From an uncultured Clostridia bacterium (GTDB lineage Bacteria; Bacillota; Clostridia; Christensenellales; Borkfalkiaceae), in contig CAMWIW010000002.1 of NCBI GenBank assembly GCA_947174415.1, positions 1 to 64,000 on the forward strand: 64,000 bases of DNA. Reading direction: 5' to 3'. Below the pieces are notes generated by a model that saw only the letters and a program-made list of their open reading frames with translations, ran no database searches and was not told the origin of the DNA. This document shows, piece by piece, positions 8,412-15,528 of this stretch; within the stretch, counting starts at the first letter, position 1, and each line of letters starts with the position of its first letter. The position numbers and the translations under genes are program-made.

Positions 8412-8519
8412 TTAAGCCAAGCTTCCTATATTATTACCTTTCTCAGTTGGCATTTTCCCAAGCTTTCCGTTTTCTTTTTCAATTAAAGTTAAATATTCAT
8501 TTTTAATGAGCCAACCGAT
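8412..8519 (-). pseudogene. Coding remnant (C-terminal fragment)
   Basis: Directly after the stop codon of the membrane-protein gene, and in the same frame, 35 codons remain open and read IGWLIKNEYLTLIE..., then ENGK, then MPTEKGNNIGSLA and a stop. The pattern ENGK-x5-PTEKG-x3-G looks like the end of a genuine protein domain rather than random translation. No start codon with a ribosome site exists, so this is a gene tail left by deletion or insertion. The parent family is not recognised with certainty. It marks a breakpoint beside the Mrr gene. Confidence 0.5.
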
Positions 8520-9047
8520 TTAGTATCCGAGCCACTGTCCAAACATATTGTAGCAATAACAAATACGGTATACGGATAATTTTCTGCCGACGGCTTTGAT
8601 TTTGGTTTTATCGTTGGTATACTGTACGTCCGTTACGTCTAACACGTTGAAAGTATACCTCTTGGAAAAAGCGGGTGTTACTTTTGCGGTATCGCCGTTG
8701 ATTTCTACTTTTTGCCGCATAAACATATACGCATAAACAAGGCACAAAATATCAAGCGCGCCTATACCGATATCGCCTGTTAGAATTTGCGACCAAGGAA
8801 TTCCCTCGGTGGATTGGGCAATTACCTGACGGGTAAAAAATACGGCGATAACGGTAAAGACTATAAAAGCCGTAATCAAACTAATTGTAAATATTACGGG
8901 CATTCTGACGGTAAAGCAGCCGGGGTCTGACTTTGCCTCTCTTTTGCGCTGTGCCCTTTCCAACGATAACTGCACGACTAAGTTAACGATAATTAAAAAA
9001 CTCGGTATTGCCACGTATTCGATAATTTGTTTAGCTGTTTCTCCCAT
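8520..9047 (-). CDS. Membrane protein of unknown function
   Basis: This 175-residue protein has three predicted membrane segments (about 10-27, 48-72 and 90-110) and a C-terminal soluble part of about 60 residues (VEINGDTAKVTPAFSKRYTFN) that could be a small PH-like beta domain. AGGAGA lies before the ATG, 13 bp after recG, so it is cotranscribed with recG. It ends abruptly with MFGQWLGY, and a protein-like reading frame continues in frame after the stop, so the C-terminus may have been altered by rearrangement. Family not recognised. Confidence 0.6.
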   Translation of the reverse strand: MGETAKQIIEYVAIPSFLIIVNLVVQLSLERAQRKREAKSDPGCFTVRMPVIFTISLITAFIVFTVIAVFFTRQVIAQSTEGIPWSQILTGDIGIGALDILCLVYAYMFMRQKVEINGDTAKVTPAFSKRYTFNVLDVTDVQYTNDKTKIKAVGRKLSVYRICYCYNMFGQWLGY

Positions 9048-9060
9048 TCTTTCTCCTTTA

Positions 9061-11079
9061 TCAGTTGAGGGTTACGTCGGCGAGGGACTTATACTTCTCG
9101 GCAACGATTCGGGTTAAGGTGCGGGTATCGAGCGTGCCCGAAAAAGCCTCGTCCGATAATTTTTTTGCGGTAAAGATTGTTTCCACGGGAAAGCGTAAAT
9201 TCTTTATTTCCGATAACATTCTGCCGCTTTGGCGCGTGCCCATAAAGTCGCCGCCGCCGCGCATCTTCAAATCGGCTTCGGCTATTTCGAAACCGTCGGT
9301 ACAGTTTTTTATGACGGACAGGCGTTCGCGCGCCTCCTCCGTGTCAGAACCCATAAGTAAGAAGCAGTAGCTCTTTTTATCCCCTCTGCCGACGCGCCCG
9401 CGAAGCTGGTGAAGCTGAGAAAGCCCGAAACGCTCGGCGTTGTATATTATCATAGTGGTTGCGTCGGGAACGTCCACGCCGACCTCTATAACCGTGGTTG
9501 ACACCAAGCAATCGTACTCCTTAGCCTTAAACGCCGACATAACTGCGTTCTTTTCCTTATCCTTCATTTTGCCGTGCAACAGAGCGAGACGGACTGAGGG
9601 CATCTTTTGTTTAAGCTCTTCGAAAAGCTCGGTTACTGACATAACCGTGCCCTCGTCGTCGCCCTCGATTTTGGGGCAGACGAAGTAGGTTTGGTTGCCC
9701 GCCCTTGCTTGCTCCGCAACGTATTTAAGCATATCGTTATATTTGCGTTGGGGGACGATTGACGTGGATATATCCTGCCGTGAACGGGGTTTATCCTTGA
9801 TAGTCGTAATATCCAAATCGCCGTAGAAAATGAGAGATAACGTGCGGGGAATGGGCGTTGCCGACATAACGAGAACGTCGCACCCGTCGCCCTTATCCAA
9901 AAGCGAAGAACGCTGAGCCACGCCAAAGCGGTGTTGCTCATCGCAAACGGCGAAAGCAAGGTTCTTGAACGCGACGTCCGACTGAATTACGGCGTGCGTG
10001 CCGCAAACGACGTCCACTTCACCGCTTGCTAATCCTTTTTTAACGGTTTTTTTCTCGGCGGCGGGCGTCGAACCCGTTAAAACCGCTATATTGTATTCGG
10101 GAAGGTACTTCTTTATAAGCTCTGCATTTTGGCGGGCGAGAACCTCAGTAGGAGCAAGCATTGCAGCCTGAAATCCCGATTTGACCCCCATATATATGCC
10201 GGTTAACGCAACAGCCGTCTTACCGCTGCCCACATCGCCTTGCAAAAGCATATTCATTTTATGCGGGGAACGGACGGCGTTGTAAATGCTTTGAACCGCA
10301 TTCTTCTGCCCCTCGGTAAACTCGAAGGGAAAACGGGCGATAAATGCGTTTAAATCGCTTTCCGTAACTGAGTAACGGCGCACCCTTGCCTCTTCGCGCC
10401 CGCCTTTCATTACTTTGAACGCCGAAACGAGCAAAAAATACTCCTCTAACGCTATGCGCTCCGAACCCGCTTTTATATCCTCTGCGGTCTCGGGACAATG
10501 CACTTTGAAGTACGCCTCGGATAGCGGTAAAAGATTGTACTTTTGTATCAAAGGTGTGGGGATATGGCTTAAATAAGGCACTTTTCTGAGGGCTTGGCGG
10601 ACGGCCGTTCTGACGACGCCCTGCGTTAATCCGCCCGTAAGAGAGTATACGGGGACGAGCCCTTTTAAGTTTGAATTTTTATCCGTACTTTCGAACGACG
10701 GGTTGGTCATCTGACAGCCCATACCGTATTTGTTTTGCACTCTGCCGTAAAACAAGTATTCTCCCGTTTTGAGCTTTTGCGCTACGTAGGGCTGGTTGAA
10801 CCAAATAGCCGTAAACATGTAGCCGCCCTGCTGACAGAGCGCTTTTACGAACGGGCGGCGGGCGTAGCGGTTTACTTCGACGTTTAAAACTTCGCAAACC
10901 GTTAAAACGACATCGTTGTGGTAGGCGTTTTTCAAGAGCGTGGCGTGGCGCAAATCAAGGTAGTCGCGCGGGAAGTGGCGGACTAATTCTTCAAGCGTAT
11001 ACACGCCCATTTTATTAAATTCTTTTTCCCGTTTTTCGGAAACGTATTTTAAAGAAGTTAATAACATTTTACTGCCCAT
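9061..11079 (-). CDS. recG: ATP-dependent DNA helicase RecG
   Basis: RecG remodels stalled forks and Holliday junctions. The 672-residue protein has the N-terminal wedge/OB domain (about 50-170), helicase motif I GDVGSGKTAVA (about 280-290), motif II as DEQH (in AVCDEQHRFG), motif III SATPIPRT and motif VI QLRGRVGRGD, then the C-terminal RecG-specific region with GGGDFMGTRQSG. It lies between the YloV gene and the membrane protein, as in other Firmicutes where recG follows yloV. Its Shine-Dalgarno GGAGG is buried in the 3' arm of a strong hairpin, so its translation may depend on read-through or unfolding. Confidence 0.98.
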   Translation of the reverse strand: MGSKMLLTSLKYVSEKREKEFNKMGVYTLEELVRHFPRDYLDLRHATLLKNAYHNDVVLTVCEVLNVEVNRYARRPFVKALCQQGGYMFTAIWFNQPYVAQKLKTGEYLFYGRVQNKYGMGCQMTNPSFESTDKNSNLKGLVPVYSLTGGLTQGVVRTAVRQALRKVPYLSHIPTPLIQKYNLLPLSEAYFKVHCPETAEDIKAGSERIALEEYFLLVSAFKVMKGGREEARVRRYSVTESDLNAFIARFPFEFTEGQKNAVQSIYNAVRSPHKMNMLLQGDVGSGKTAVALTGIYMGVKSGFQAAMLAPTEVLARQNAELIKKYLPEYNIAVLTGSTPAAEKKTVKKGLASGEVDVVCGTHAVIQSDVAFKNLAFAVCDEQHRFGVAQRSSLLDKGDGCDVLVMSATPIPRTLSLIFYGDLDITTIKDKPRSRQDISTSIVPQRKYNDMLKYVAEQARAGNQTYFVCPKIEGDDEGTVMSVTELFEELKQKMPSVRLALLHGKMKDKEKNAVMSAFKAKEYDCLVSTTVIEVGVDVPDATTMIIYNAERFGLSQLHQLRGRVGRGDKKSYCFLLMGSDTEEARERLSVIKNCTDGFEIAEADLKMRGGGDFMGTRQSGRMLSEIKNLRFPVETIFTAKKLSDEAFSGTLDTRTLTRIVAEKYKSLADVTLN

Positions 11080-11084
11080 ACTTT

Positions 11085-11119
11085 AAAGCCTCCGCGCGCC
11101 GATTGCGCGCGGAGGCTTT
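11085..11119 (-). promoter_or_regulatory. Hairpin masking the recG ribosome-binding site
   Basis: AAAGCCTCCGCGCGC pairs perfectly with GCGCGCGGAGGCTTT around five bases. On the minus strand the 3' arm contains GGAGG (11093-11089), the only Shine-Dalgarno for recG, ten bases from its ATG. The stem looks like a terminator for the YloV gene, but the following T-tract is only three bases. It may do both. Confidence 0.65.
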
Positions 11120-11136
11120 TATAAATTAATTTTGCG

Positions 11137-12789
11137 TTACTCCAAAGATACCATATAATAATACACGGGCTGACCGCCGAAATGACAGTCTACGTCGCAA
11201 TCGGGGTACTGCTCGGAAAGCTTGCCTGCAAGCTCTTCAGCTTCCTCTTCCTTTACTCCCTCGCCGTAGTATAAGGTTATCATACCATGTTCGTCGTTCT
11301 TCAACGATTTTACGAGTTTTAAGGTGGCGTCAACCACGTTATCGCTTTTGGCAAGAATTCGCTTGTTGTCAAGCCCGATAATATCGCCCTCTTTGAGTTT
11401 GAAACCGTTCATAGTGGTTTCGCGAACGGCGTAGGTTACTTGTCCTGACGCAACGTTGTCTATTGCGTGGGTCATGTTCGTTTTATTTTCGGGAACGGAA
11501 GCTTCGGGGTTGAACGCAAGCGCAGCCGCAAAACCCTGAGGCACGTTCTTTGTAGGTATAACGTGAATGGTGCGGTTGTTAACAAGTCCCTTTGCCTGCT
11601 CCGCCGCAAGAATTACGTTGGAGTTGTTGGGGAAAACGAAGACGTTTGCCGCGTTTATTTTCTGCACGGCGTCCGCAATGTCCTGAGCGGAAGGGTTCAT
11701 AGTCTGTCCGCCTTCGATTACTCTGTCGCACATAAGGTCCTTGAAGATTTCTTCAAGTCCCTTGCCCGCACAGATTGAAAGCATGCCCATTTCCTTCTTT
11801 TCCGCCTCGAGCTTGGCTTTAAGGGCGCGGTTTTCTTCGAGCATGTTTTCTATCTTAATTCTGTCGAGCTCGCCGAGTTCGAGCGCGTAGGTAAGAGCTA
11901 TTCCGGGCGTGTTGGTGTGAACGTGAACCTTGATAAGCTCCAAATCGCCGATACAGATGACGCTGTCGCCTATGTTCATTAACTTCTCTTTGAGCCTGTC
12001 AATGTCGGCAAGGGTGGTCATTTGTTTTAAGTTGATTACGAAAAACTCGGTACAGTATGCGAATTCTATGTCGCCGAGGTCAAGATTGATAATATCGGAA
12101 TTGTCCCCGAAAACGTCGTCGTCCTTCTTCGCGTCGGAAGCTTCGGAAGGAATGTCGGCAAGGTCGGCTTCTTCACCCGAAAGTGCAGAAAGGAAACCGC
12201 GCATTATGGTCATAAGCCCCATACCGCCCGAATCGACTACGCCGGCTTTCTTTAAAACGGGCATAAGCTCGGGGGTTTTTGCAAGCGCTTCGTCGCCGAC
12301 TTCGATAAGCGCAGTTAAGAAAGGAACGAATTCTTTATGCTTGCTTGCGAGTTTTGGTGCGGCTTCCGCCATTAAGCGGATAACCGTTAAAATAGTACCT
12401 TCTTTGGGAATGGATACCGCACTGTAAGCGATCTTCGAACCTGCTTCCATTGCCTTTGCGAAGGTTTTAGTATCGAATGCGTCCTTGGTTTCGCGGACGA
12501 CCGAGCATATACCGCGGAAAATCTGCGAGGAGATTACGCCCGAATTGCCGCGAGCGCCGCGCAAAGCGCCCTTGGAGACTGCGTCGCAAATTTCCTGAAA
12601 ACGGTTGGACGCACATGCGTTCATTTCCCTGACTGCCGACTGTAAAGTGAGCGACATATTCGTACCCGTATCGCCGTCGGGAACGGGGAAAACGTTTCTT
12701 GCGTCTATTTCCGCCCTGTTTATTTCCAAATTTCTAGCACCGAAAGCCACCATTTTACGGAATTCGGTACTGTTTACCGTTTTTGCCAT
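11137..12789 (-). CDS. YloV/FakA-like DAK2-domain protein (fatty acid kinase ATP-binding subunit)
   Basis: The 550-residue protein begins with a DhaL/DAK2 kinase domain (1-205) with the metal/ATP motif NVFPVPDGDTGTNMSLTL (about 27-44) and GARGNSGVISSQI. The middle and C-terminal regions (VFVFPNNSNVILAAEQA, about 380) match the FakA/YloV layout. In S. aureus FakA phosphorylates fatty acids bound to FakB partners. No FakB (DegV) gene is in the window. It follows the asp23-like gene by 70 bp in the same order as yloU-yloV of Bacillus. Confidence 0.9.
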   Translation of the reverse strand: MAKTVNSTEFRKMVAFGARNLEINRAEIDARNVFPVPDGDTGTNMSLTLQSAVREMNACASNRFQEICDAVSKGALRGARGNSGVISSQIFRGICSVVRETKDAFDTKTFAKAMEAGSKIAYSAVSIPKEGTILTVIRLMAEAAPKLASKHKEFVPFLTALIEVGDEALAKTPELMPVLKKAGVVDSGGMGLMTIMRGFLSALSGEEADLADIPSEASDAKKDDDVFGDNSDIINLDLGDIEFAYCTEFFVINLKQMTTLADIDRLKEKLMNIGDSVICIGDLELIKVHVHTNTPGIALTYALELGELDRIKIENMLEENRALKAKLEAEKKEMGMLSICAGKGLEEIFKDLMCDRVIEGGQTMNPSAQDIADAVQKINAANVFVFPNNSNVILAAEQAKGLVNNRTIHVIPTKNVPQGFAAALAFNPEASVPENKTNMTHAIDNVASGQVTYAVRETTMNGFKLKEGDIIGLDNKRILAKSDNVVDATLKLVKSLKNDEHGMITLYYGEGVKEEEAEELAGKLSEQYPDCDVDCHFGGQPVYYYMVSLE

Positions 12790-12859
12790 AAATTAATTCA
12801 CCGTTAAATTTTTTCTATTTAATAGTATAGTAAATCCACCCAAACCGAATTTGCGTGGA

Positions 12860-13210
12860 TTATAACTTGACACCTATAACGTTGACGTTCACGGTGTCTA
12901 CAATCATACCCGTGAACTTTTCAACTTTGTATTTGACGCCCTCTTTAAGGGACTCGGCAACGGCGTTAATCGATACGCCGTATTTTATTATAACGTTGAC
13001 GTCGATAAAAATTCTGTCGCCTGAGGTTACTACCTTAATTCCTCTGCCGTCGGGTTGTTTCTTCAACAGCTCGGAGAGAGAGTCGGTAAGTTTGCGGGAG
13101 CTTGTGTCCACGATGCCGTAACATTCGAGGGCAGCATTTTTAGCCACCTTTGCGATGGCTGAATCGGATATTGAAATTTTACCGAATACGTTGCTGGTGT
13201 TGACGGACAT
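12860..13210 (-). CDS. Asp23/Gls24 family protein (YloU-like)
   Basis: The 116-residue protein has the Asp23 pattern: ISISDSAIAKVAKNAALECYGI at 12-33, then GIKVVTSGDRIFIDVNVIIKYGVSI and a C-terminal VDTVNVNVIGV strand. Asp23 proteins associate with the membrane or cell envelope and respond to alkaline or wall stress in some Firmicutes. GGGAGA precedes the ATG. It heads the asp23-yloV-recG unit. Confidence 0.92.
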   Translation of the reverse strand: MSVNTSNVFGKISISDSAIAKVAKNAALECYGIVDTSSRKLTDSLSELLKKQPDGRGIKVVTSGDRIFIDVNVIIKYGVSINAVAESLKEGVKYKVEKFTGMIVDTVNVNVIGVKL

Positions 13211-13263
13211 TTTATTCTCCCGTAATTAGCTTTTTGCGCAAAATCGCGCTTTTGCCTTTTACT

Positions 13264-13292
13264 ATTTTAAAACATTTAATTGTAATTTGCAA
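13264..13292 (-). promoter_or_regulatory. Promoter of asp23-like/yloV/recG unit
   Basis: On the minus strand TTGCAA (13292-13287) and TAAAAT (13269-13264), spacer 17 bp. The 313-bp divergent region 13211-13523 holds this promoter, the rpmB promoter and the rpmB leader hairpin; nothing else is seen in it. Confidence 0.75.
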
Positions 13293-13406
13293 GTAATTAC
13301 AGTAAAAAATTAGCAAGTTAATGGTTAAGCGCTGGAATTTAAAGCAAAGGTTTTAAAATTATTTTGCAAAATAATCAAAAAAATAAAACTTACGTCGTGT
13401 TTTTGA

Positions 13407-13435
13407 TTGATTTTTTTTAAATTGCGTGATATATT
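13407..13435 (+). promoter_or_regulatory. rpmB promoter
   Basis: TTGATT (13407-13412) and TATATT (13430-13435) with a 17-bp spacer. The leader then contains AGCCG-CTTTT-GA-AAAA-CGGCT (13441-13461) followed by TTATTTTG, an attenuator-like hairpin. Confidence 0.7.
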
Positions 13436-13523
13436 TATTTAGCCGCTTTTGAAAAACGGCTTTATTTTGTCAGCTTTTTACTGAAAATGCGTGATGCATT
13501 ATACCTATTCGGAGGTGTTAGAT

Positions 13524-13706
13524 ATGTCGAGAGTATGCACAGTCTGCGGAAAAGGTCAGACCACGGGCAACAACGTGAGCCACTCTAAGAGAAGAACGAG
13601 AAGAACGTTTAAAGCAAACGTTCAGAAAGTTTCCTACGTAAACGACGGAAAGGTCGTTACGGGTTACGTTTGCACGAGATGCCTTAAATCCGTTGAAAGA
13701 GCGTAA
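13524..13706 (+). CDS. rpmB: 50S ribosomal protein L28
   Basis: The 60-residue protein starts [27 protein letters not shown] and carries the two CxxC pairs of zinc-binding L28 (CTVCG and CTRCL). The start at 13524 has GGAGGTG upstream at 13511-13517; an in-frame ATG pair at 13491 is rejected for lack of a ribosome site and family start. It is transcribed opposite to the surrounding operons. Confidence 0.97.
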   Translation: MSRVCTVCGKGQTTGNNVSHSKRRTRRTFKANVQKVSYVNDGKVVTGYVCTRCLKSVERA

Positions 13707-13741
13707 ACATTTACGCTTCTTTTACAGTACTTTAAATTAGC

Positions 13742-13777
13742 AAAAAAGCAGCTGCGTTTTAATACGCAGCTGCTTTT
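13742..13777. terminator. Bidirectional terminator of rpmB and the dipeptidase operon
   Basis: GCAGCTGCGT pairs with ACGCAGCTGC around six bases, with A6 on one side and T4 on the other, between two convergent genes. Confidence 0.85.
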
Positions 13778-13791
13778 GTAGTTTCTTAAAT

Positions 13792-14733
13792 TTAACCGCA
13801 AACTTCTTTAAATACTCTTAAAAAGTTTTTATAAGCTAATTTTTCTACCGTCTTGTACGGTATAGCGTTTTCTTCAAAATAGTTTAAAAGCGCGGGCACG
13901 CGAGTGCAATCGGGAAGTTCGGGATTTTGGGGGATACCGTCAAAGTCCGAGCCGAGTGCTATAACTTCCTCGCCGCCTATCTTAATAATATGAAGAGCGT
14001 GTTTTAAAGCGTAGCCGAAAGCGGGCGCACCCAAAAAATCTTTACAGAAATTAATGCCTATTACGCCGCCGCAGTCGGCGATTTTTTTTATTAAATCGTC
14101 TGAAAGATTGCGGCTGACGTCAACAACGCTTTGCGCGTTGGAGTGGCTGGCGACTATCGGAATTTTTCTGCCGTTTAAAATATCGTGCGCGCCACCGTCC
14201 GAAAGGTGAGAAACGTCAACGATAATTTTATTACAATCAAGACGCTCGACGGCCTCTTTACCGAGGTCGGTAAGCCCCTCGTCCACTCTTTGTCCGAACT
14301 GCGGCAAGCCGTCTTTAAATACAAGATTGGGGCTAGCGAATTGATTTTTATTATTCCACACTAATGACGCCATCTTAACGCCTTCATTTTTCAGACGGTC
14401 TATCATTTCAAGGTCAGAACCTATAAAGCCGAGGTTTTCAACCGTGAGAATACAACCCACCTTGCCCTCTTCTTCACACCGCAAAATATCGTTATAATTT
14501 TCAATTGGTGTGGCAATATGCCTTAGTTTCGGCATGTTTTGCTTATAAAAGGCAAGATATCTTTCAAAGTTAAAAGCAGCATCAGCGCCCTCCGTAAAAA
14601 TGGCAAAGCACTGTGCCGCACAATTGCTTTTTTGAAGCTTGTTTAAGCTTGTTTGTCCGTTGAACCACTCTAAGTCTACGCCACTGTCCGCACAGACAGT
14701 GAGCGTATCGGAGTGCATATCGGTGTAAATCAT
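13792..14733 (-). CDS. Membrane dipeptidase (peptidase family M19)
   Basis: A 313-residue zinc dipeptidase of the renal-dipeptidase fold. Metal ligands are visible as HSD in YTDMHSDTL (residues 3-10), the bridging Glu in VENLGFIG (about 119), His residues in VDVSHLSDGG and VASHSNAQS, and Asp in ALGSDFDGIP. It probably hydrolyses dipeptides, perhaps D-amino-acid-containing ones from wall turnover. No signal peptide is seen, so it is cytoplasmic. Its ATG overlaps the TGA of the SpoVM-like ORF (ATGA), and it has no Shine-Dalgarno of its own, so translation is coupled to spoVM. In Bacillus this position is occupied by rpmB, so the gene is an insertion relative to that order. Confidence 0.9.
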   Translation of the reverse strand: MIYTDMHSDTLTVCADSGVDLEWFNGQTSLNKLQKSNCAAQCFAIFTEGADAAFNFERYLAFYKQNMPKLRHIATPIENYNDILRCEEEGKVGCILTVENLGFIGSDLEMIDRLKNEGVKMASLVWNNKNQFASPNLVFKDGLPQFGQRVDEGLTDLGKEAVERLDCNKIIVDVSHLSDGGAHDILNGRKIPIVASHSNAQSVVDVSRNLSDDLIKKIADCGGVIGINFCKDFLGAPAFGYALKHALHIIKIGGEEVIALGSDFDGIPQNPELPDCTRVPALLNYFEENAIPYKTVEKLAYKNFLRVFKEVCG

Positions 14734-14798
14734 TTTCTAATAAACAGCCTTAAAATTTTCCTTATAGCTTTTGGCGGTTTTACACAGATTACAGTCAT
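14730..14798 (-). CDS. spoVM: SpoVM-like amphipathic sporulation peptide (22 aa)
   Basis: A 22-codon ORF with AAGGGGTG five bases upstream of its ATG. It begins MTVICVKPPKAIRKILR and ends in LFIRK. Aligned without gaps to Bacillus subtilis SpoVM (MKFYTIKLPKFLGGIVR...), it shares Met1, Lys7, Pro9, Lys10, Ile15 and Arg17 plus the hydrophobic pattern; Bacillus SpoVM is 26 residues. The gene lies 53 bp after rpe and before rpmB, the same neighbourhood spoVM has in Bacillus. SpoVM is an amphipathic helix that marks the convex forespore membrane and anchors SpoIVA at the start of coat assembly. A -10-like CATATAAT (14831-14824) lies upstream without a clear -35. Differences such as Pro8 and Arg13-Lys14 replacing Leu and Gly-Gly are notable. 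Its stop overlaps the dipeptidase start. Confidence 0.75.
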   Translation of the reverse strand: MTVICVKPPKAIRKILRLFIRK

Positions 14799-14851
14799 CG
14801 TTCACCCCTTGAAATTATGGTACATTATATGCGGTGAACGGTAAATACGTG

Positions 14852-15517
14852 CTAACCCCTTATTTTTTCGATTGCAACAGCCATATCGGGCGATTTGAAG
14901 ACAGCAGAGCCCGCAACGAGAACGTTTGCCCCCGCTTCTCTTATTATTTGGGCGTTTTCTTCGGTAACGCCGCCGTCGATTTCTATATCCATATCGGGAC
15001 GACCGATTTCAATAGCGTAAGCGCGCGCCTTTCTGACCTTTTCCAAAACGTCGGGAATGAACTTCTGACCGCCGTAACCGGGGTATACGGACATCAAAAG
15101 AACCATATCGCACAGCGGGAAAACGGGAAAGATATTTTCGACGGGGACATCGGGATTGACGACCGCGCCGCACTTGACTCCGTAGGACTTAATTAGGCGC
15201 AAGGTTTCTTCGAGATAGGTATCGGAAATTTTTTTGCAAGCCTTATAATGTACCGTTATAATATCCGCGCCAGCGTCTGCAAAGAACTTTATCTGTGTTT
15301 TGGGGTGTTCAATCATAAGATGTGCGTCCAAAGGAAGCTTCGTTAAGGGACGGATATTTTTTATCATTTGTCCGCCAAAGGTTATCGGCTCGACAAAGCT
15401 TCCGTCCATAACGTCGCAGTGAATTAAGTCTGCGCCGCATTTTTCCAACTTTTTGATGGTTTCGCCCATAACAGAGAAGTCCGCCGAAAGTATCGAGGGC
15501 GCGATTTTGATTTGCAT
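14852..15517 (-). CDS. rpe: Ribulose-phosphate 3-epimerase
   Basis: The 221-residue TIM barrel interconverts ribulose-5-P and xylulose-5-P in the pentose phosphate pathway. Visible motifs are APSILSADF (6-14), HCDVMDGSFV with metal-binding His/Asp, LDAHLMIEHP, MSVYPGYGGQKFI and EIDGGVTEENA with the catalytic Asp, and VAGSAVFKSPD. It follows rlmN by 11 bp; the prpC-prkC-rsgA genes that separate these two in Bacillus are missing here. Confidence 0.98.
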   Translation of the reverse strand: MQIKIAPSILSADFSVMGETIKKLEKCGADLIHCDVMDGSFVEPITFGGQMIKNIRPLTKLPLDAHLMIEHPKTQIKFFADAGADIITVHYKACKKISDTYLEETLRLIKSYGVKCGAVVNPDVPVENIFPVFPLCDMVLLMSVYPGYGGQKFIPDVLEKVRKARAYAIEIGRPDMDIEIDGGVTEENAQIIREAGANVLVAGSAVFKSPDMAVAIEKIRG

Positions 15518-15528
15518 AAATTTACTCC

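Noticed and set aside
11085-11119. Simple terminator only
   Set aside because: The T-tract on the coding strand is three bases, and the stem holds the recG ribosome site, so it is recorded as a regulatory hairpin.
14824-14831. Sigma-E promoter for spoVM
   Set aside because: The -10-like CATATAAT fits, but no sigma-E -35 element is found at the right spacing, so no sporulation promoter is claimed.
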